Shown piece by piece: positions 35,960-36,149 of a stretch of DNA of 36,149 nucleotides. Below the pieces are notes generated by a model. It searched no databases, was not told where the DNA came from, and saw only the letters and a program-made list of their open reading frames with translations. The stretch's first letter is position 1. Each line of letters begins with the position of its first letter. The position numbers and the translations under genes were made by a program. The stretch lies in assembly GCA_947453465.1 (NCBI GenBank), contig CANGGL010000013.1:1-36149 (forward strand). Direction: 5' to 3'. Origin of the DNA: Microbacteriaceae bacterium. GTDB taxonomy: Bacteria > Actinomycetota > Actinomycetes > Actinomycetales > Microbacteriaceae.

Positions 35960-36149
35960 ATGTTCGAACTCGCTTACTTTTCGAATGTCTCGGAGAACAC
36001 CAAACGCTTTGTCGACAAACTAGGCGTCAAGCACAACAGAATCCCGGTAAAGGCATCTGATGCTCCTCTGATGATGTCCGAGCCTTATGTTCTAATCGTT
36101 CCAACCTACGGGGGAGGCGACGATGCAACCAGTGTTCCAAAGCAAGTCA
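35960..36149 (+). CDS. nrdI: NrdI flavodoxin-like protein, N-terminal fragment
   Basis: The first 63 codons of a gene that runs off the window, starting at ATG 35960 after a weak AGG. The product begins [22 protein letters not shown] and contains [10 protein letters not shown], the NrdI flavin-loop motif. NrdI activates the dimanganese cofactor of the NrdF radical subunit. Position directly after nrdH confirms the call. The rest of the operon (nrdE, nrdF) is expected downstream. Confidence 0.88.
   Translation, partial: MFELAYFSNVSENTKRFVDKLGVKHNRIPVKASDAPLMMSEPYVLIVPTYGGGDDATSVPKQV

Overview
The window looks like a piece of a compact actinobacterial chromosome of moderate GC content. The case rests on gene content: a GuaB3-type IMP dehydrogenase paralogue beside guaB and guaA, a DUF3817 membrane protein, and the order pcrA/uvrD - sucC - sucD - DUF6350 (PerM-like) - purN - purH, which is close to the mycobacterial uvrD1-sucCD-perM-purN-purH region. 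NrdH/NrdI-type ribonucleotide reductase accessories and leaderless-looking promoters agree with this. Short intergenic gaps, moderate GC and interlocked stop codons suggest a streamlined Microbacteriaceae member (for example the freshwater Luna group); that finer placement is inference. I see no rRNA, tRNA, CRISPR array, insertion sequence or prophage.

Layout. (1) 1-322: 3' end of a RarD/EamA transporter. (2) 323-5929: a LivK-type solute-binding gene with a long regulated leader, facing a convergent livH-livM-livG-livF operon; together they make one polar amino acid/amide ABC importer. The binding protein has no cysteine, and LivH carries an extra exported N-terminal beta-domain. (3) 6146-11611: guaB, guaB3, a SURF1 protein, DUF3817 and guaA (GMP synthesis, with a cytochrome oxidase assembly factor inserted). 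(4) 11635-14859: a glycerophosphodiester phosphodiesterase and the PcrA helicase. (5) 14959-20590: sucCD, DUF6350, purN, purH. (6) 20630-24195: a heterodimeric ABC exporter with one degenerate ATP site. (7) 24200-28255: a secreted GH13 alpha-amylase lipoprotein, divergent from a large glycine-rich Ig-like surface protein; a perfect DnaA box lies between them. (8) 28252-31332: purU, glyA and folD, a one-carbon folate block. (9) 31329-35370: an amide-use cluster made of acetamidase/formamidase, APC permease, a signal-peptide-less AmiC-like binding protein and a divergent MarR regulator, with operator-like palindromes. (10) 35371-36149: a regulatory gap, nrdH, and the start of nrdI.

How the parts fit. 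Much of the window serves purine synthesis and its one-carbon supply: purN and purH consume 10-formyl-THF, purU, glyA and folD set the folate C1 pool, and guaB and guaA make GMP. Formamidase would add formate and ammonia if formamide is its substrate. The strongest candidates for undescribed biology are the AmiC-like cytoplasmic sensor paired with a MarR regulator instead of AmiR, the LivH beta-domain fusion coupled to a cysteine-free binding protein, and a recurring '-10 box, six bases, start codon' arrangement in front of many genes.
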